From: Siculibacillus lacustris
GTDB taxonomy: Bacteria; Pseudomonadota; Alphaproteobacteria; Rhizobiales; Ancalomicrobiaceae
Direction: 5' to 3'
Assembly: GCF_004328075.1 (NCBI RefSeq)
Contig: NZ_SJFN01000005.1
Coordinates: forward strand, 94,123-158,122
Length of the DNA stretch: 64,000 nt
Shown here: positions 56,050 through 64,000 of the stretch, in pieces
How positions within the stretch are numbered: position 1 is the first letter of the stretch
Layout of the letters: each line of letters begins with the position of its first letter
The notes under the pieces: generated by a model
What the model was told of the DNA's origin: nothing
The model's input: the letters and a program-made list of their open reading frames with translations, nothing else
Database searches by the model: none
Made by a program: the position numbers and the translations under genes

Positions 56050-59000
56050 TCAGGTGTCCTCGGCGAGATCGGCGAGCAGCGCCGCCGCCACGGTGAAGCG
56101 CGACACCCCGGCGCCGGCCTCCTCGACGATCTCGGCGATCGCCGCCAGTACCCGCGCCACGTCGCCGCCGCGCCGTCCGACCCAGGCGTCGAGCCCGCCC
56201 GCCGCCAGCACGTCGGCGACGATCCGCCGCTGCGCGTCGCCGATGGTGCGCACCGCCCGATCGAGCGCCAGCCCGTCGAACGGATCGGCCACCGGCACCG
56301 CCTTGGCGGCCGCCACCAGCCGACCGATCGCCAGCCGCTCGCCGACCGCGAAATGCACCGCCGCCACTTCCGCCGGCGCCCGTCCGGTGCGCTCGGCGAC
56401 CGGCGCCACGTCGAGCACCTCGACCAGCAGCCCGAGCCGCGACAGCCGCAGCGCCGCCTCTTCCGGCACCCCCTCGGCGGCCAGCCGGCCGCGCTGCCGC
56501 TCCAGCGCCTCGACCGCGGGCAGCGGCAACAGCGCCTCGATCTCGCCCTCGACCAGGGCGACCACCCCGCCGAAACGTTCGACCACCTGGGCGATGCCCT
56601 CGCCGGAGGCGAAGGGCCGCACCAGCCGCACCGTCGCTTCGATCAGATGATCGCGCAACGATCCGGCGAGCTCGAGCAGGGTCGTCCCGGCGAGGCCGCC
56701 GAGCCCGTCGATGGTGGCGATCAGCGCCTCGGCGCGGAAGATCGCCCGCGCCGCCGCGAAGGCCCGCGCCACCGTCGCCGGATCGGCGGCGGTGCGATCG
56801 GCGACCCGCACCACGAAGGTCGGACCGCCGAGATCGACCAGCGCATTGGCCAGCCGCGTCGCGACGATCTCGCGCGCCAGCCGATGGCCGGCGATGTCGC
56901 CGGCGAAGCTCTCGCGCATCGCCGGCGGGAAGCTCGCCGCCAGCTCCGGGGCGAAGAACGGATCCTCGGTGACCCGCGCCGCCAGCAGATCGGCCTTCAG
57001 CGACAGCTTGGCATGGGCGGCGATCACCGCGATCTCGGCCCGTCCGAGGCCGCGCCGCGCCTTCTCGCGCTGGGCGAAGCCGGCGTCGTCGGGCAGCGTC
57101 TCGACCTTGCGGTCGAGCCGTCCGCGCCGCTCGAGCTCGCCGACCAGACGGCGCTGGTGGAGCAGGTCGCCCACCCCCTGGCGCTCGGTCAGCGAGATCG
57201 CCAGGGTCTGGCGGCGGTTGTTGACCAGCACCAGCTCGGCCACCGCGTCGGTCATCGAGGCCAGCAGCGCGTCGCGCCCGGCCCGGTCGAGCCGGCCGGC
57301 AACCACTGCGGACGCCAGCGCGATCTTGATGTTGACCTCGACGTCGGAGCAGTTGACCCCGGCCGAATTGTCGATGGCGTCGCAGTTGCAGCGCCCGCCG
57401 GCCGCCCCGTATTCGATGCGCGCCCGCTGGGTCATGCCGAGATTGCCGCCCTCGGCGACCACCCGCGCCCCGAGCTCGAGCCCGGTCACCCGGACCCCGT
57501 CGTTGGCCTTGTCGCCGACCTGGGCGTCGGTCTCGGCCGAGGCCCGCACATAGGTGCCGATGCCGCCGAACCACAGGAGGTCGACCGACGCCTTCAGGAG
57601 CGCCCGGATCACCACCGCCGGCGGGGCGTGATCCGCCTCGATCCCGGTCAGGGCGCGGATCGGCGGCGACAGCGGAATCGACTTGGCGGCGCGCGAGAAC
57701 ACCCCGCCGCCCGCCGAGATCAGGCGCGGGTCGTAGTCGGCCCAACTCGACCGCGGCAGCGCGAACAGCCGCCGCCGCTCGGCGAAACTCGCCTCGGTGT
57801 CCGGATCGGGATCGAGGAAGATGTCGCGATGGTCGAAGGCGGCGACCAGCCGCAGGGTCGGCAGTGCCGTCAGACCGTTGCCGAACACGTCGCCCGACAG
57901 ATCGCCGATGCCGATCACCCGGATCGGCGTGGTGGTGACGTCGACGTCGATCTCGCGGAAATGCCGCTTCACCGCCTCCAGCGCGCCGCGCGCGGTGATG
58001 CCCATCTTCTTGTGGTCGTAGCCGACCGAGCCGCCCGAGGCGAAGGCGTCGTCGAGCCAGAAACCGCGCTCACGGGCCAGCCCATTGGCGAGGTCGGAGA
58101 AGGTGGCGGTGCCCTTGTCGGCGGCCACCACCAGATAGGGATCGTCGCCGTCGTGGCGCAGCACCGCCGGCGGCGGCACCACCACCCCGTCGACGATGTC
58201 GTCGGTGAGATCGAGCAGCCGCCCGACGAACAGCCGATAGGCCGCCACGCCCTGCGCCTGCACCACCTCGCGCGACAGCCCGACTGTCGAGCCCTTGGGC
58301 ACGAAGCCGCCCTTGGCGCCGACCGGCACGATCACCGCATTCTTGACCTGCTGCGCCTTGGCGAGGCCGAGCACCTCGGTGCGGAAGTCCTGGGCGCGAT
58401 CCGACCAGCGCAAGCCCCCGCGCGCCACCGCGCCGAAGCGCAGATGCAGGCCTTCGACCGTCGGCCCGCACACCCAGATCTCGCGGAACGGCCGCGGCGC
58501 CGGCATCTCGGCGAGGCCGGCGGGATCGAGTTTGAAGGCCAGCGTGTCGCGCGGCAGCCCGTCGCGATCGGGACGGAAGAAGTCGGTGCGCACCATCGCC
58601 TCGACGTGGCCGGCGAAGCGGCGGACGATGGTGTCGTCGTCGAGCCCGACGATCGCCTCGAGCGCCCGCTCGACCGCCGTCCGCGCCGCCGCCGTGGCCG
58701 CCACCCGCCCCGCGCCGAGCGCCGGATCGAAGCGCGCCCGGAACGCCGCGACCAGGGCGCGCGCCGCGTCCGGCGAGCGCCGCAGCGCCCCGGCCAGGGC
58801 TTCCGGCGTGTGCGGCAGGCCGATCTGCCGCAGATGGCGGCCGATCGCCCGCAGCAGCGCCGCTTCGCGCCGGTCGAGCCCGGCGTCGAGCACCAGCGCA
58901 TTGAAGCCGTCGTTTTCGGCGCGGCCGGCCCACACCGCCGTGAACAGATCCTCGAGCCGTCGCTCGAGATCGCCGGAGAGCTCGATCGCCGCACCGCCGG

Positions 59001-60834
59001 CATGGGCCAGCGCCATGTCGTGCACGAAGATCGCCCCGCCCTCGGACGGGGTCACCCGATAGGTGCTCTCGTCGATCACCCGGAGGCCCATCGCCTCGAG
59101 GATCGGCACCCGATCGGACAGCGGAATCGGCGCCACCGCGTCGAACAGTTTCAGCGCCAGCCGATCGGCCGCCTCGCCCGGGCGCCGATAGAAGTCGACG
59201 GCGGTGCGGCGGTCCTCGCCGAGCCCGCGCATCGTCGCCACGTCGATCGCCGCCGCCGCCGGATCGATCGCCTCGCGATAGGCCGCGCCGAAGGCGTCGA
59301 CCCAGCGCGCCGCGTCCGGCACGAGGCTCGCCGCCAGCTGCTCGACGAAGGCGTCGCGCCAGGTCCGCACCAGGGCGGCGACGTCGCGCTCCAGCACCTC
59401 GGCGGCGATCTCCGGTGTCTGGCCGGAGGTGCGGCCGACGATGTAGTGGATGCGGGTCAGCGCCCCTTCCGGGAAGGTCGGCGTCGCCGATTCGACCCGA
59501 CCGTCGAAGCGCTGTTCCAGGAGCGCGCCGATGCGCAGCCGCAGCGTCGTGTCGTAACGGTCGCGCGGCACGAAGGCGAGCACCGAGACGAAGCGGTCGA
59601 AGGGATCGCGTCGCGCCAGCACCCGGATGCGCGGCCGCTCGCCGAGCGCCAGCACCGCCAGTGCGAAGGTGTCGAGCGTCGCCTCGTCGATCTGGAACAG
59701 CTCGTCGCGAGGGAAACTCTCGAGCACGTGGCGCAGCGCCTTGCCTGAATGGCCGTCGGCGGGGAAGCCGGCCCGCGCCACCACCCGCGCCACCTTGGCC
59801 TGGACGAAGGGCACGGTCTCGGCGGAGCTCGTATAGGCGCTGGCGGTGAACAGCCCGAGGATGCGCAATTCGCCGATGAGCGTGCCGTCCGGCCCCCAGC
59901 TCTTGACCCCGACGTAGTCCATCGCCACGCGGCGATGGACGCGCGAGCGGACGTTGGACTTGGTCACCAGAATCGGTTCGGGCGCCCGCACGAAGGCGCC
60001 GATCGCCGCCGCGGCGTTGAGGCTCTCGACCCCGCGCTTGAGCACCCGCACGTCGGGATCGCGCAGGATGCCGAGCCCGGTCGCCGCCAGCGGCTCGACA
60101 TAGGCCCCGCCGGCGCCGTCGCCGAAGCGGTAGTCGCGGGTGCCGAGGAAGGTGAAATGGCCGTCGCGCAGCCAGTTCAGGAAGGCCACCGCCTCGCCGC
60201 GCGCCACCGCCGCGAGCGGCGCCGAGGCCGTCGAGGTGCCGGCGATCTGCGCCTCGACCCGGGCCAGCATCGCCGTCCAGTCGTCGACCGCGGCGCGCAC
60301 GTCGGCGAGCGTCCGGTCGAGATCGTCGATCAGCGCGCCCCGCGCCGCGGGATCGGCGATCGGGGCGAGATGGATGCGGATCAGGCTCTCGCGGCCAGCG
60401 CCGCGCCCCGAGGCCTCGCTCGCCTCGAAGGTGAGCAGGCCGCCGTCGCGGTCGCGCTGCACGGTGAAGATCGGATGCAGCACCAGACGGATCTCGTGAC
60501 CGGCCTCGACCACCGCGCCGGTCACCGAATCGAACAGGAACGGCATGTCGTCGTTGAGGATGTCGACCACCGTCGCGGTGCACCCGCCCGGCCCCGCGAG
60601 ATCCGACACGCGGATGGTGTGGCCCTCGCCCTGCCGCCGCCCGAACACGGCCCAGGCGTCGCGCGCCCAGGCCTCGAGATCGTCGGCCGACGCCCCGGCG
60701 AGGTCTTCGGCCGGAGCCCGTTCGAACAGCAGGCCGGCGAAACGGGCGAAGACCGGATCGGCCGCCGCCTTGTCACCGATCGCCGATTCGTGGGAAGACG
60801 CAGGCGTTCCGTCCGTTCCGACCATGGCATCCAC
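56050..60834 (-). CDS. NAD-specific glutamate dehydrogenase, large (GDH180-type)
   Basis: Giant catabolic glutamate dehydrogenase of 1594 residues (glutamate + NAD+ to 2-oxoglutarate + ammonia). Long N-terminal regulatory/ACT-like region with DDMPFLFDSVTGAVVEAGHE, then FLNWLRDGHFTFLGTRDYRF. The catalytic core near residues 800-960 shows RFGAVARGGLRWSDRAQDFR and NAVIVPVGAKGGFVPKGST with the catalytic lysines, followed by VGYDHKKMGITARGALEAVK, GDLSGDVFGNGL and AEGGNLGMTQRARIEYGAAG. Length and order match the class first known in Streptomyces, Pseudomonas and Caulobacter. Two possible starts (MDAM or MVGT, three codons apart). Confidence 0.96.
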   Translation of the reverse strand: MDAMVGTDGTPASSHESAIGDKAAADPVFARFAGLLFERAPAEDLAGASADDLEAWARDAWAVFGRRQGEGHTIRVSDLAGPGGCTATVVDILNDDMPFLFDSVTGAVVEAGHEIRLVLHPIFTVQRDRDGGLLTFEASEASGRGAGRESLIRIHLAPIADPAARGALIDDLDRTLADVRAAVDDWTAMLARVEAQIAGTSTASAPLAAVARGEAVAFLNWLRDGHFTFLGTRDYRFGDGAGGAYVEPLAATGLGILRDPDVRVLKRGVESLNAAAAIGAFVRAPEPILVTKSNVRSRVHRRVAMDYVGVKSWGPDGTLIGELRILGLFTASAYTSSAETVPFVQAKVARVVARAGFPADGHSGKALRHVLESFPRDELFQIDEATLDTFALAVLALGERPRIRVLARRDPFDRFVSVLAFVPRDRYDTTLRLRIGALLEQRFDGRVESATPTFPEGALTRIHYIVGRTSGQTPEIAAEVLERDVAALVRTWRDAFVEQLAASLVPDAARWVDAFGAAYREAIDPAAAAIDVATMRGLGEDRRTAVDFYRRPGEAADRLALKLFDAVAPIPLSDRVPILEAMGLRVIDESTYRVTPSEGGAIFVHDMALAHAGGAAIELSGDLERRLEDLFTAVWAGRAENDGFNALVLDAGLDRREAALLRAIGRHLRQIGLPHTPEALAGALRRSPDAARALVAAFRARFDPALGAGRVAATAAARTAVERALEAIVGLDDDTIVRRFAGHVEAMVRTDFFRPDRDGLPRDTLAFKLDPAGLAEMPAPRPFREIWVCGPTVEGLHLRFGAVARGGLRWSDRAQDFRTEVLGLAKAQQVKNAVIVPVGAKGGFVPKGSTVGLSREVVQAQGVAAYRLFVGRLLDLTDDIVDGVVVPPPAVLRHDGDDPYLVVAADKGTATFSDLANGLARERGFWLDDAFASGGSVGYDHKKMGITARGALEAVKRHFREIDVDVTTTPIRVIGIGDLSGDVFGNGLTALPTLRLVAAFDHRDIFLDPDPDTEASFAERRRLFALPRSSWADYDPRLISAGGGVFSRAAKSIPLSPPIRALTGIEADHAPPAVVIRALLKASVDLLWFGGIGTYVRASAETDAQVGDKANDGVRVTGLELGARVVAEGGNLGMTQRARIEYGAAGGRCNCDAIDNSAGVNCSDVEVNIKIALASAVVAGRLDRAGRDALLASMTDAVAELVLVNNRRQTLAISLTERQGVGDLLHQRRLVGELERRGRLDRKVETLPDDAGFAQREKARRGLGRAEIAVIAAHAKLSLKADLLAARVTEDPFFAPELAASFPPAMRESFAGDIAGHRLAREIVATRLANALVDLGGPTFVVRVADRTAADPATVARAFAAARAIFRAEALIATIDGLGGLAGTTLLELAGSLRDHLIEATVRLVRPFASGEGIAQVVERFGGVVALVEGEIEALLPLPAVEALERQRGRLAAEGVPEEAALRLSRLGLLVEVLDVAPVAERTGRAPAEVAAVHFAVGERLAIGRLVAAAKAVPVADPFDGLALDRAVRTIGDAQRRIVADVLAAGGLDAWVGRRGGDVARVLAAIAEIVEEAGAGVSRFTVAAALLADLAEDT

Positions 60835-60973
60835 CCTCGCGACCGCGAGCCGCCGCGACCCGTCGCGGCGCGACTCCCGTTCGAGCGGCGTCCAACATGG
60901 AACCCGGTGGGGCCGAACGCAATGACGCTGTCGGGATCGTCGCGGCGCCGACGCCGGGGGCCGGAAACGCCGA

Positions 60974-60997
60974 GAGCGCGACCCGGGGGCCGCGCTC
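60974..60997 (-). terminator. Candidate terminator of the pyrophosphatase gene
   Basis: GAGCGCG (60974-60980) pairs with CGCGCTC (60991-60997) around a C/G-rich loop, 50 bp past the ppa stop. On the minus strand a short TTT lies about 7 bases downstream. Modest stem, so only a moderate call. Confidence 0.4.
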
Positions 60998-61047
60998 GCG
61001 CGAGTTCGATGGTGTCGCCGGCGATCAGGTCGCGGCGGTTCCCGGGA

Positions 61048-61587
61048 TCACTTCACCTTGTCGGCGTCGTAGCGGGCGATCGCTTCGAGGATCAGCCGGC
61101 GCGCATCGTCGTCGTCACCCCAGTTGATGATCTTGACCCACTTGCCGGGCTCGAGATCCTTGTAGTGCTCGAAGAAGTGCTTGACCTGATCGATACCGAT
61201 CTGGGGGAGATCCTTGTAGGACTTCACATCCTTGTAGCGCGGCGTCAGCTTGTTGGACGGCACCGCCAGGATCTTCTCGTCGTGGCCGCTCTCGTCTTCC
61301 ATGAACAGGACGCCGATCGGCCGGCAGTTGATGATCGCGCCGGGGACGATGGCGCGGGTGTTCATCACCACCACGTCGATCGGATCGCCGTCGTCGGACA
61401 GGGTGTGCGGCACGAAGCCGTAATTGCCGGGGTAGCGCATCGAGGTGTAGAGGAACCGGTCGACGACCAGGGTGCCGGAAGCCTTGTCGAGTTCATACTT
61501 GATCGGATCGCCGCCGATCGGAACTTCGATGATGACGTTGATGTCTTCCGGGGGATTCTTGCCGATCGCAATGGCGTCGATACGCAT
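61048..61587 (-). CDS. ppa: Inorganic pyrophosphatase (family I)
   Basis: Hydrolyses pyrophosphate to orthophosphate. 179 residues, standard bacterial length. Active-site segments: [19 protein letters not shown] (about 18-36), [20 protein letters not shown], and the magnesium-binding [10 protein letters not shown] (about 65-74) plus [12 protein letters not shown] and [22 protein letters not shown] lies 10 bases upstream of the ATG. Alone on the minus strand between the glutamate dehydrogenase and GNAT genes. Confidence 0.98.
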   Translation of the reverse strand: MRIDAIAIGKNPPEDINVIIEVPIGGDPIKYELDKASGTLVVDRFLYTSMRYPGNYGFVPHTLSDDGDPIDVVVMNTRAIVPGAIINCRPIGVLFMEDESGHDEKILAVPSNKLTPRYKDVKSYKDLPQIGIDQVKHFFEHYKDLEPGKWVKIINWGDDDDARRLILEAIARYDADKVK

Positions 61588-61792
61588 CTGATCACTCCTC
61601 GGGTGGCGGGCCCCGCGGCCGGACGGCGAGGGACGCGAGTGAGACGACCGGGACGCCCGTCGGGATCCCCGTCGCCACGAGACAGCGGCGGTTCGACGTC
61701 GATCCGCGCTCGGAATGGTCTCATAGCCGATCCGGCGACCGCGCGGAACGTGTCCGTTAGGACGACCTCGAATTGATTGAAGAGTGGGGGCG

Positions 61793-62305
61793 TCAGGTGG
61801 CCGGGAAGCCGAACACCACCAGGGGCAAGGTGGTCTCGCCGATGCGTTCGCCGGTCTCCGCCGCCACCGCACCGCCCATGTGCTCGTAGAACCCGCGGGC
61901 GCCGAGATTGTCGGCGAGCACCCGCACCGAGAACGAGGCGAGCCCGTAGCGCCGCAATTCGCGCCGCGCCGCCTCGAACAGCAGCCGTCCGAAGCCCAGT
62001 CCCTGATGCTCCGGCAGGAGATAGATCTCGTAGATCTCGCCGGCGAAGGGCAGCATGCGCATGCGGTTCGGCCCGATCGTCGCGTAGCCCACGACCTCGC
62101 CGCCGACGTCGAGCACCAGGATCGAAGTGTGGCGTTCGATCGCCCGCTTCCACCACAGCGGACCGCGCCGGGCGATCATCCGCTCGAGGTCGCGGCCGGG
62201 GATGATGCCGCGGTAGGCGAGGCGCCATGCGGCGTCGTGAACCCCGGCGATCCGGCCGGCATCCTCGTTTCCCGCGCGTCTGACACCGATCTGTCCCAGT
62301 CTCAT
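61793..62305 (-). CDS. GNAT-family N-acetyltransferase
   Basis: 170 residues. The acetyl-CoA-binding core is visible: [20 protein letters not shown] (motif A, R/Q-x2-G-x-G/A as HQGLGFG, about 89-108) and [19 protein letters not shown] (motif B). The N-terminal [24 protein letters not shown] segment fits this group; the substrate could be an amine, an aminoglycoside-like compound or a protein N-terminus. The chosen ATG lacks a strong ribosome-binding site, but the upstream extension is not protein-like. No link to neighbours seen. Confidence 0.88.
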   Translation of the reverse strand: MRLGQIGVRRAGNEDAGRIAGVHDAAWRLAYRGIIPGRDLERMIARRGPLWWKRAIERHTSILVLDVGGEVVGYATIGPNRMRMLPFAGEIYEIYLLPEHQGLGFGRLLFEAARRELRRYGLASFSVRVLADNLGARGFYEHMGGAVAAETGERIGETTLPLVVFGFPAT

Positions 62306-62471
62306 GAGGAGAGCGTAACCCGGCTCGGCGGAGGCGTGAAGAGGGCTCCTGCGGAATTTACCGGATGGCCGACGCGCGCTCGGGCGCGGCCCCGCCACCC
62401 TTGAAATCTCGCCGTTCGGCCCGATCTCTTCCCTCGTCCCGGCGCGGCGCGGGAAACCACGGGAGAGCGAC

Positions 62472-62855
62472 ATGGCCACCACCCACGACGGCGACGGATC
62501 CTTCGATCCCGGTTACATCGGTCCGGAGGAGACGCGCGAGGCGCGCATCCGCGCCGGCCTGTGGGCGACGGTGCGCCGCGCCGCGCGCGCCATCCCCTTC
62601 ATCGACGAGGTGGTCGCCGCCTGGTACTGCGCCCTCGATCCGGCGACCCCGAACAAGGTGCGCCTGACCCTGTTCGCGGCGCTCGCCTATTTCGTCGCGC
62701 CGATCGACGCTCTGCCCGACTTCCTGCCGATGATCGGCTTCTCCGACGACATCGGCGTGTTGCTCGCCGCGCTGGCGATGGTCCGCTCGCACATCCACGA
62801 CGACCACCGCGAAGCGGCACGACGGGCCCTCGCCGAAGACGCGGCGCGCGGCTGA
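62472..62855 (+). CDS. DUF1232 (YkvA-like) membrane-associated protein
   Basis: 127 residues. The DUF1232 core is KVRLTLFAALAYFVAPIDAL followed by PDFLPMIGFSDDIGVLLAAL, a hydrophobic hairpin with the conserved Y-x2-x-P-I-D-x-I/L-P-D motif. The function of the family is not known; it is common in Alphaproteobacteria. GGGAGAGCG precedes the ATG. A decayed second copy lies directly downstream. Confidence 0.92.
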   Translation: MATTHDGDGSFDPGYIGPEETREARIRAGLWATVRRAARAIPFIDEVVAAWYCALDPATPNKVRLTLFAALAYFVAPIDALPDFLPMIGFSDDIGVLLAALAMVRSHIHDDHREAARRALAEDAARG

Positions 62856-62884
62856 GGGGCGGGCGGTTCGCGGCCGCGCAGTCG

Positions 62885-63110
62885 GCGGTTCGCGCCCGAG
62901 CGAGATCGTTCGCCGCCCGCGCCGCCCCCTTCGTAGAGAAGTTGTCGCCGCCCGGTACTGCACCCTCGATCCGGCGCCCCCGATGAAGTGCGTCCGACGC
63001 GGGTCGCCGTACTCGCCTGTTTCGTGGCGCCGGTCGATGCCTTGCCCGACGTCCTGCCGGTGATCGGCATGTCGGTCGACCGCGGCGTGCGGCTCCCCGC
63101 CCTCCCGCGC
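62885..63110 (+). pseudogene. Decayed tandem copy of the DUF1232 gene
   Basis: The stretch after the DUF1232 gene re-encodes its core in shifted frames: AARAAPFVE, then in the next frame EVVAARYCTLDPAPPMK (compare EVVAAWYCALDPATPNK), then LACFVAPVDALPDVLPVIGM (compare LAYFVAPIDALPDFLPMIGF). Small indels break the frame and no start or ribosome-binding site is left. This indicates a tandem duplication that has decayed. Confidence 0.85.
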
Positions 63111-63296
63111 CGCCCCCGTCGCGGCGGACCGTCGACCACTCTTGCGAATGCGACGCATTGCCACACTGGTCGATCCCCCCGTAGCACCCCATGTCTCGTC
63201 CGTCGGGTGGTCGGCCCCCGCGGCGCAACGCCGGCGGGCCGCATCCGACGCTTCCGGCGTCCGGCCTTGCCCCGGACCGGCGAAAGGACACGCCCC

Positions 63297-63986
63297 ATGA
63301 CCTTCATTCCCGACGTCGATCTCGGCGTCCACCACCGCCCGACCGACCTGTCGGACCGCGTCGCCCTCGGCGCGACCAAGGTCCTGCGGTTCATCGCCGA
63401 CACCTTCTTCGCCCAGCGTTACGGCCACCGGGCGGTGGTCCTCGAGACCGTCGCGGCGGTGCCCGGCATGGTCGGTGCGATGCTCACCCACTTGCGCTGC
63501 CTGCGTCTGATGCGCGGCGACGACGGCTGGATCCGCACCCTGATGGAGGAGGCGGAGAACGAGCGGATGCATCTGATGACCTTCATCGAGGTCGCCAAGC
63601 CGACGCTGTTCGAACGGATGGTGATCCTCGGCGCGCAATGGATCTTCTATCTCGGCTTCTTCGGCCTCTATCTCGTCTCCGCCCGCACCGCCCACCGGCT
63701 GGTCGGCTATTTCGAAGAAGAGGCGGTGATCAGCTATACCCATTATCTCGCCGAGATCGACGAGGGACGGTCGCCCAACGGTCCGGCCCCGGCCATCGCC
63801 CGCCATTACTGGAAGCTCCCCCCGGAGGCGACGCTGCGCGACGTGGTCCTGGTGGTGCGTGCCGACGAAGCCCACCACCGCGACGTCAACCACGGCTTCG
63901 CCGGCGAACTCGGCGGCAAGCCCGTCGATTCCGCGACGATCGCGCCCTATCCCGCGCACGCCGAAGAGTTGACCCATTCGGGGTGA
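63297..63986 (+). CDS. aox: Alternative oxidase (di-iron quinol oxidase)
   Basis: Cyanide-insensitive quinol:oxygen oxidoreductase, a monotopic inner-membrane di-iron protein; 229 residues, as in bacterial forms. All six iron ligands of the family are present: Glu50 (VLETVAAVPGM), Glu89 and His92 (NERMHL), Glu141 within FEEEAVISYTHYL, and Glu191 and His194 (RADEAHHRDVNH). The hydrophobic WIFYLGFFGLYLV helix supports membrane association. GAAAGGACA precedes the ATG. It provides a non-proton-pumping branch for electron overflow, and would allow quinol oxidation when cytochrome oxidases are inhibited. Alone on the plus strand at the right edge. Confidence 0.95.
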   Translation: MTFIPDVDLGVHHRPTDLSDRVALGATKVLRFIADTFFAQRYGHRAVVLETVAAVPGMVGAMLTHLRCLRLMRGDDGWIRTLMEEAENERMHLMTFIEVAKPTLFERMVILGAQWIFYLGFFGLYLVSARTAHRLVGYFEEEAVISYTHYLAEIDEGRSPNGPAPAIARHYWKLPPEATLRDVVLVVRADEAHHRDVNHGFAGELGGKPVDSATIAPYPAHAEELTHSG

Positions 63987-64000
63987 GGGCGGGCAATTTC

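Overview
The window is high-GC DNA that reads as a chromosome segment of an alphaproteobacterium, most likely Hyphomicrobiales (Rhizobiales). The organism call rests on gene neighbourhoods familiar from that group (yggT-DUF167-folD; rsmB-heparinase family-purH; a very large NAD-type glutamate dehydrogenase; a DUF1674 succinate dehydrogenase assembly factor; TRAP transporters) and is an inference, because no rRNA or other taxonomic marker is present. Most genes carry clear Shine-Dalgarno sequences. The only RNA gene seen is a tRNA-Ala(CGC).

Region 1 (1-4.3 kb, mainly minus strand) holds a membrane-bound uptake [NiFe] hydrogenase. The small subunit has the six-cysteine proximal-cluster ligand set of oxygen-tolerant enzymes, and the large subunit runs off the left edge. 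A small A/T-richer orphan ORF and an orphan BrnA/DUF4415-type antitoxin-like gene follow. Region 2 (4.3-12.8 kb, minus) is one long operon: M20 amidohydrolase, a 54-codon ORF, a shortened YgfK-like iron-sulfur protein, a fused 2Fe-2S/molybdopterin hydroxylase, an SsnA-like aminohydrolase and a zinc alcohol dehydrogenase. It resembles the selenium/molybdenum hydroxylase (anaerobic purine or N-heterocycle degradation) clusters, but lacks any recognisable FAD module.

Region 3 (13-24 kb, minus) has a 1746-residue autotransporter followed, after a strong hairpin, by a TPR-sulfotransferase, then CDP-diacylglycerol pyrophosphatase and a tandem pair of fold-type-II PLP enzymes. Region 4 (24.5-28.9 kb) contains a divergent LysR/SDR pair and a rearrangement scar, in which a second SDR gene is fused in frame to a dead tyrosine integrase. 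A LacI-type regulator follows, with two palindromic operators 63 bp apart.

Region 5 (29-43.8 kb) is sugar-acid catabolism. An AraC regulator is divergent from a 2-hydroxyacid dehydrogenase / class II aldolase / FGGY kinase / GntP permease operon. After an IS21 remnant comes a divergent locus. On the minus strand it has D-mannonate dehydratase, an RspB-like dehydrogenase and UxuB. On the plus strand it has a TRAP transporter and a GntR/FCD regulator. It fits uptake of a hexuronate or L-gulonate and conversion through D-fructuronate and D-mannonate to 2-keto-3-deoxygluconate.

Region 6 (44.7-64 kb) is mostly conserved housekeeping: an AcpA-type phosphoesterase, a predicted exported rubredoxin with unusual C-x4-C spacing, tRNA-Ala, yggT, DUF167, folD, the SDH assembly factor, rsmB, a heparinase-family protein, purH, a UMF1-type MFS transporter, NAD-glutamate dehydrogenase, pyrophosphatase, a GNAT acetyltransferase, a DUF1232 gene with a decayed second copy, and an alternative oxidase at the right edge.
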